Position numbers and translations under genes: made by a program
DNA from: Azospirillum sp051124815
GTDB taxonomy: Bacteria; Pseudomonadota; Alphaproteobacteria; Azospirillales; Azospirillaceae
Reading direction: 5' to 3'
DNA length: 64,000 nucleotides
NCBI RefSeq assembly: GCF_051124815.1
Contig: NZ_CP118486.1
Coordinates: forward strand, 248,001 to 312,000
Part shown: positions 61,235-64,000 of the stretch, one piece after another
How the letters are laid out: every line of letters starts with the position of its first letter
Position numbering within the stretch: position 1 is the first letter of the stretch
The notes under the pieces: generated by a model
What the model was told of the DNA's origin: nothing
What the model saw: only the letters and a program-made list of their open reading frames with translations
The model's database searches: none

Positions 61235-61250
61235 GATATTTTAAAATATC
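61235..61250. promoter_or_regulatory. 16-bp perfect palindrome upstream of 61362
   Basis: GATATTTTAAAATATC lies in a 190-bp gene-free gap, 112 bp before the next start. A second inverted repeat GTTCGAATACGAAC follows at 61316-61329. Either may be an operator of the small membrane protein gene. Confidence 0.4.
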
Positions 61251-61361
61251 CGCCCCGCCTGATCCAAAGGACATGGACGGTTTTTCAATGGACAGCATTT
61301 GAGTGCTCTGACATCGTTCGAATACGAACCTTCACAGGGACGGTGATTGGAGACCAGGGCA

Positions 61362-61769
61362 ATGAAAACCTCATCCACAAGTTTCAGGGCAGCCTGCCTG
61401 TTCGCACTTGCCGGCATCGGCATGGGGATCGGAATGGCCGCATCGCAGAATCACAGCATTATGCCGGCCCATGCCCACCTCAATCTGCTGGGCTGGGTGT
61501 CGCTCTTCCTGTTCGGCGTCTATTACCGGCTGCATCCGGCGTTGGAGACCAGCCGGCTCGCGATGACGCAGATCGTCGTCTGGTGCGTCGGCACGGCTTT
61601 CCTGACCGTCGCGGTCGCCGCCCTGCATCTCGGCTATTCCGCGTTCGAGCCGGTCGCCGCGGTCAGCTCGCTGCTGCTGCTCGGCGCGCTCGGGCTGTTC
61701 ACCCTGCTGGTTTTCCGCTCCGGCAAGCAGACGCAGGCCGCAGCGCCGGCACTGACGGCGGCGGAGTAA
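61362..61769 (+). CDS. Small four-helix membrane protein, cbb3-type oxidase-like His motif
   Basis: 135 aa, about four membrane helices. The region SIMPAHAHLNLLGWVSLFLFGVYYRLHP contains an H-x-H and further polar residues in a helix, a pattern reminiscent of haem-copper oxidase subunit I fragments; annotated relatives are often called cytochrome c oxidase-like. I cannot show that it binds haem. ATG start at 61362; an ATG 15 bp upstream is in frame. Confidence 0.6.
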   Translation: MKTSSTSFRAACLFALAGIGMGIGMAASQNHSIMPAHAHLNLLGWVSLFLFGVYYRLHPALETSRLAMTQIVVWCVGTAFLTVAVAALHLGYSAFEPVAAVSSLLLLGALGLFTLLVFRSGKQTQAAAPALTAAE

Positions 61770-61833
61770 CCGAAACCGTCAGAGCCGGCAGAACGATTTC
61801 AGAAAGAGCCAGTCCGGGGCGGGCAAGCCGGCG

Positions 61834-62001
61834 TCAAACCGGATGCCCCGGATTGGGAGCCTTCTCAAAGCGCTCGCCCTCGGCGGCCTTCTTGTTTTCC
61901 TCGGTGGTACGCGGCACTGTGCCGCCGCCTTCGACGGGTGCGGCCGGATCGCGGCCCGCCGGCCGGTCCTGTTCCTGATTCCGCTCTTTCGTGCCGGACA
62001 T
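61834..62001 (-). CDS. Small hydrophilic protein
   Basis: 55 aa, highly charged (MSGTKERNQEQDRPAGRD...), Glu/Arg-rich with no cysteine, probably unstructured, as small stress or surface-associated proteins often are. An AGGGAG site stands 6 bases before the ATG. Its start lies 63 bp from an approximate GGAAC-N18-GTT match on the minus strand (62038-62063). No family is recognised. Confidence 0.45.
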   Translation of the reverse strand: MSGTKERNQEQDRPAGRDPAAPVEGGGTVPRTTEENKKAAEGERFEKAPNPGHPV

Positions 62002-62037
62002 GGACGGCTCCCTGGGACAGTTGAGGATACCCACCCC

Positions 62038-62063
62038 AACCGGCAAAGCATCATGCCGGTTCC
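62038..62063 (-). promoter_or_regulatory. Weak EcfG-like promoter match
   Basis: On the minus strand GGAAC, 18 bases, then GTT. The spacing is one base longer than in the two matches at 54545 and 59672. It points toward the 55-aa gene. Confidence 0.3.
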
Positions 62064-62275
62064 GCCCTCCCCTGAGGCGGACAGCCAGGGCCTTTTCACA
62101 CTCTCCGCATTTTCTTGAAAGAATCCGCGCCAGCTTTCGCCGGCCGTTCCGTGGATAGCCACAGAACGAACGGGGCGGCGCCAGCCCGCCGCCCATCCCG
62201 AAGAGCCATCGGCCTGAACCGCCGCGAAATCCCGCCCGGATTCCGCGAACGGGCCGCGATTGGGTGGAGAAGGCG

Positions 62276-62977
62276 ATGCTGGTCGATTCTGTCAGCGCAA
62301 CGACGTCAACGACCTCGACGAAATCCACATCCTCGTCGAGCGGTTCGTCAACAACGTCCACGAGCGACACCTACCAAACCTTTCTGACCCTGCTGACGAC
62401 GCAGCTGCAGAACCAGGACCCGACCAATCCGGTCGACACCACCAGCTTCACCACCCAGCTCGTCCAGATGTCCTCGCTGGAACAGCAGATGTCGACCAAC
62501 GACAAGCTGGACGAGCTGACCAGCACGGTCTCGGACCTCGCCAGTTCGGTCACGTCGTCGCTCGGCACCACCAGCGGCGCCGTGAGCTACTACGGCAAGA
62601 CGGTGGAGGCCGAAGGCTCGACCACGCCATTGCAGGACGGCGAGGCGACCTGGGAATACGACCTCGAGTCCGCCGCCTCCTCGCTCAAGCTGACCATCAC
62701 CGATTCCAGCGGCAACACCGTCTACAGCGATGTCAGCTCCAACACCGCCGCCGGCACCCATGAGGTGACCTGGGACGGCGTCGGCACCGACGGCCAGAGC
62801 TACAGCGGCGGCACCTACACGCTGTCGATAACCGCGTTGGATTCCAGCGGCAACGCCATCGACACCACCACGCGCTTCAAGGGCACTGTGACGTCGGTGG
62901 ACAGCTCGACCGGCACTGCGGTGCTGAGCGTCGGCGGCGTCAGCCTGTCGGCGGGCGACGTGCTGTCGGTGTCCTGA
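62276..62977 (+). CDS. flgD: Flagellar hook assembly protein FlgD
   Basis: 233 aa. The N-terminus (residues 1-40) is Ser/Thr-rich, followed by the conserved FlgD core YQTFLTLLTTQLQNQDPTNPVDTTSFTTQLVQMSSLEQQ (36 residues plus) and a FlgD/Ig-like C-terminal part (WDGVGTDGQSYSGGTYTL). It caps the growing flagellar hook. ATG 62276 follows GGAGAAGG; a GTG 12 bp upstream is also in frame. It precedes flgE by 36 bp. Confidence 0.88.
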   Translation: MLVDSVSATTSTTSTKSTSSSSGSSTTSTSDTYQTFLTLLTTQLQNQDPTNPVDTTSFTTQLVQMSSLEQQMSTNDKLDELTSTVSDLASSVTSSLGTTSGAVSYYGKTVEAEGSTTPLQDGEATWEYDLESAASSLKLTITDSSGNTVYSDVSSNTAAGTHEVTWDGVGTDGQSYSGGTYTLSITALDSSGNAIDTTTRFKGTVTSVDSSTGTAVLSVGGVSLSAGDVLSVS

Positions 62978-63013
62978 TCCCCCTCCCCGGATTTTTGAAA
63001 GACAGGTGCCGCC

Positions 63014-64000
63014 ATGAGCCTCACCAGCGCGATGTACAGCGCCACGTCCGGGCTGACCGCCCAGAGCAAGGCGCTCGCCAGCATCTCCAGCAACATCGCC
63101 AATTCCAGCACCACCGGCTTCAAGGGCACGGTGACGGAGTTCACGTCCTACATCAACAAGACCACCACGGTGGACGAGCAGGTCGGCGGCGTCATCGCAT
63201 CGAACACCCGCAGCGTCAGCCGCCAGGGCGAAATCCAGTCGTCGGCAACCACCACCAACATGGCGGTCAACGGCGACGGCTTCTTCGTGGTGTCGGACAA
63301 GACGTCGAGCGGTGGCACCTACTTCACCCGCAACGGCTCCTTCTCCACCGATTCCAACGGCAATCTGGTCAATTCGGAGGGCTATTACCTCTATGGCTGG
63401 GCGGTTGGCGACGACGGCACCGTCAAGGCCGCCAACAAGACCTCCACCGACAGCCTGGAGGCGATCAACCTCACCAGCATCAAGGGCACGCCCAAGGCGA
63501 CCTCGACGCTGGATATCGAAGCCAACCTGCCCTCCGACGCCGAGACCGGCGACAGCTTCACCACCGACGTCGAGCTGTTCGACGCGCTGGGCAACAGCCA
63601 TTCGGTGACGATGACCTGGAGCAAGACGGCCGACAACACATGGTCGCTCAGTGCGTCCGCCCCGACCAGTTCCGCCGACGGCACCACCACCACCGGCACG
63701 ATCTCCGGCTTCCCCATCGCCATCACCTTCAACAGCGACGGCTCGCTGGCCGGCGCCACCCAGACCGACAGCAGCGGCACCACGACCAGCGTCGATCCGT
63801 CGGCCATCAGCTTCTCTGTCGGCGGCTGGACCACCGGCGCCAGCGACAGCACGGTATCGATGAATCTCGGCAGCGCCGACAGCACGACCGGGTTGACGCA
63901 GTACGCTTCGGGCGAGGACACCGCCTCGATCGGCGACTGGACGGCGACCGGCGACGGCTATGAACCCGGCACTCTGACCGGCACCACCATCGACAGCAGC
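63014..64000 (+). CDS. flgE: Flagellar hook protein FlgE (partial, cut by the window end)
   Basis: At least 329 aa. The N-terminal D0 domain is typical of flagellar rod/hook proteins: SLTSAMYSATSGLTAQSKALASISSNIANSSTTGFKG. It continues with AVNGDGFFVVSDK and the Asp/Gly-rich outer domains. The reading frame is open to the last base, so the C-terminal D0 helix is outside. It builds the hook and is in an operon with flgD. Confidence 0.87.
   Translation, partial: MSLTSAMYSATSGLTAQSKALASISSNIANSSTTGFKGTVTEFTSYINKTTTVDEQVGGVIASNTRSVSRQGEIQSSATTTNMAVNGDGFFVVSDKTSSGGTYFTRNGSFSTDSNGNLVNSEGYYLYGWAVGDDGTVKAANKTSTDSLEAINLTSIKGTPKATSTLDIEANLPSDAETGDSFTTDVELFDALGNSHSVTMTWSKTADNTWSLSASAPTSSADGTTTTGTISGFPIAITFNSDGSLAGATQTDSSGTTTSVDPSAISFSVGGWTTGASDSTVSMNLGSADSTTGLTQYASGEDTASIGDWTATGDGYEPGTLTGTTIDSS

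Noticed and set aside
61202..61250. A rho-independent terminator after the MscS gene
   Set aside because: The palindrome GATATTTTAAAATATC is AT-only with no G/C stem or T-run after a stable stem. It fits an operator better.

Overview
The window is GC-rich DNA with tightly packed genes. Gene content and protein style (polyol smo/mtl operon, MoxYX-type regulators, PhyR/EcfG-like stress promoters, HisKA_3 and large hybrid kinases, flagellar hook genes) suggest an alphaproteobacterium of the Rhodospirillales, most like Azospirillum. The genus is an inference from gene content, not from a marker gene.

Region 1 (1-10.9 kb) holds a MocR-type regulator, then a ROK repressor divergent from a sorbitol/mannitol operon with the order smoE-smoF-smoG-smoK-smoS-mtlK-mtlZ: an ABC importer, sorbitol dehydrogenase, mannitol 2-dehydrogenase and fructokinase, which together take polyols to fructose-6-phosphate. 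Two near-identical palindromes in the divergent promoter are good candidates for the ROK operator. REP-like palindromes interrupt the operon. An IS5-like element with a programmed frameshift follows.

Region 2 (12.2-26.5 kb, perhaps to 28.3 kb) is the main item: a pigment/polyene locus of the aryl polyene (APE)/xanthomonadin type. A rightward operon encodes an ACP, COG4648 membrane protein, acyl-ACP ligase, two dehydratases, ketosynthase, chain-length factor, ketoreductase, LpxL-like acyltransferase, LolA-like carrier, MMPL exporter, methyltransferase and, unusually, a polysaccharide deacetylase. A convergent leftward operon encodes a flavin halogenase-like enzyme, a PlsC-type acyltransferase and a family 2 glycosyltransferase. 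No aryl-starter enzyme is present. A UbiE-like methyltransferase and a lipoprotein gene lie next to it.

Region 3 (28-37 kb) has an RpoH-type sigma factor, a pyruvyltransferase-like gene with a secreted protein gene, a DUF1810 gene, a malate/lactate dehydrogenase-family gene and a feoAB iron operon behind a Fur-box-like site. Region 4 (37-44 kb) has a PQQ alcohol dehydrogenase of the calcium (ExaA) type with an exported pentapeptide-repeat protein, a MoxYX-like two-component system, and a divergent mntR/mntH pair with a candidate MntR box. Region 5 (44-52 kb) has small envelope proteins, an HD-domain protein, fdhD, rpoZ, and a very large hybrid histidine kinase with a companion receiver and a TerB-like protein. 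Region 6 (52-62 kb) looks stress- and envelope-related: CBS protein, SLC13-type carrier, a repeat-bearing lipoprotein, a LysR/tautomerase/SDR set, PRC-barrel protein, AI-2E-family exporter and MscS channel; two genes here have EcfG-like promoters. The window ends inside a flagellar flgD-flgE operon.

No rRNA, tRNA or CRISPR array was recognised.
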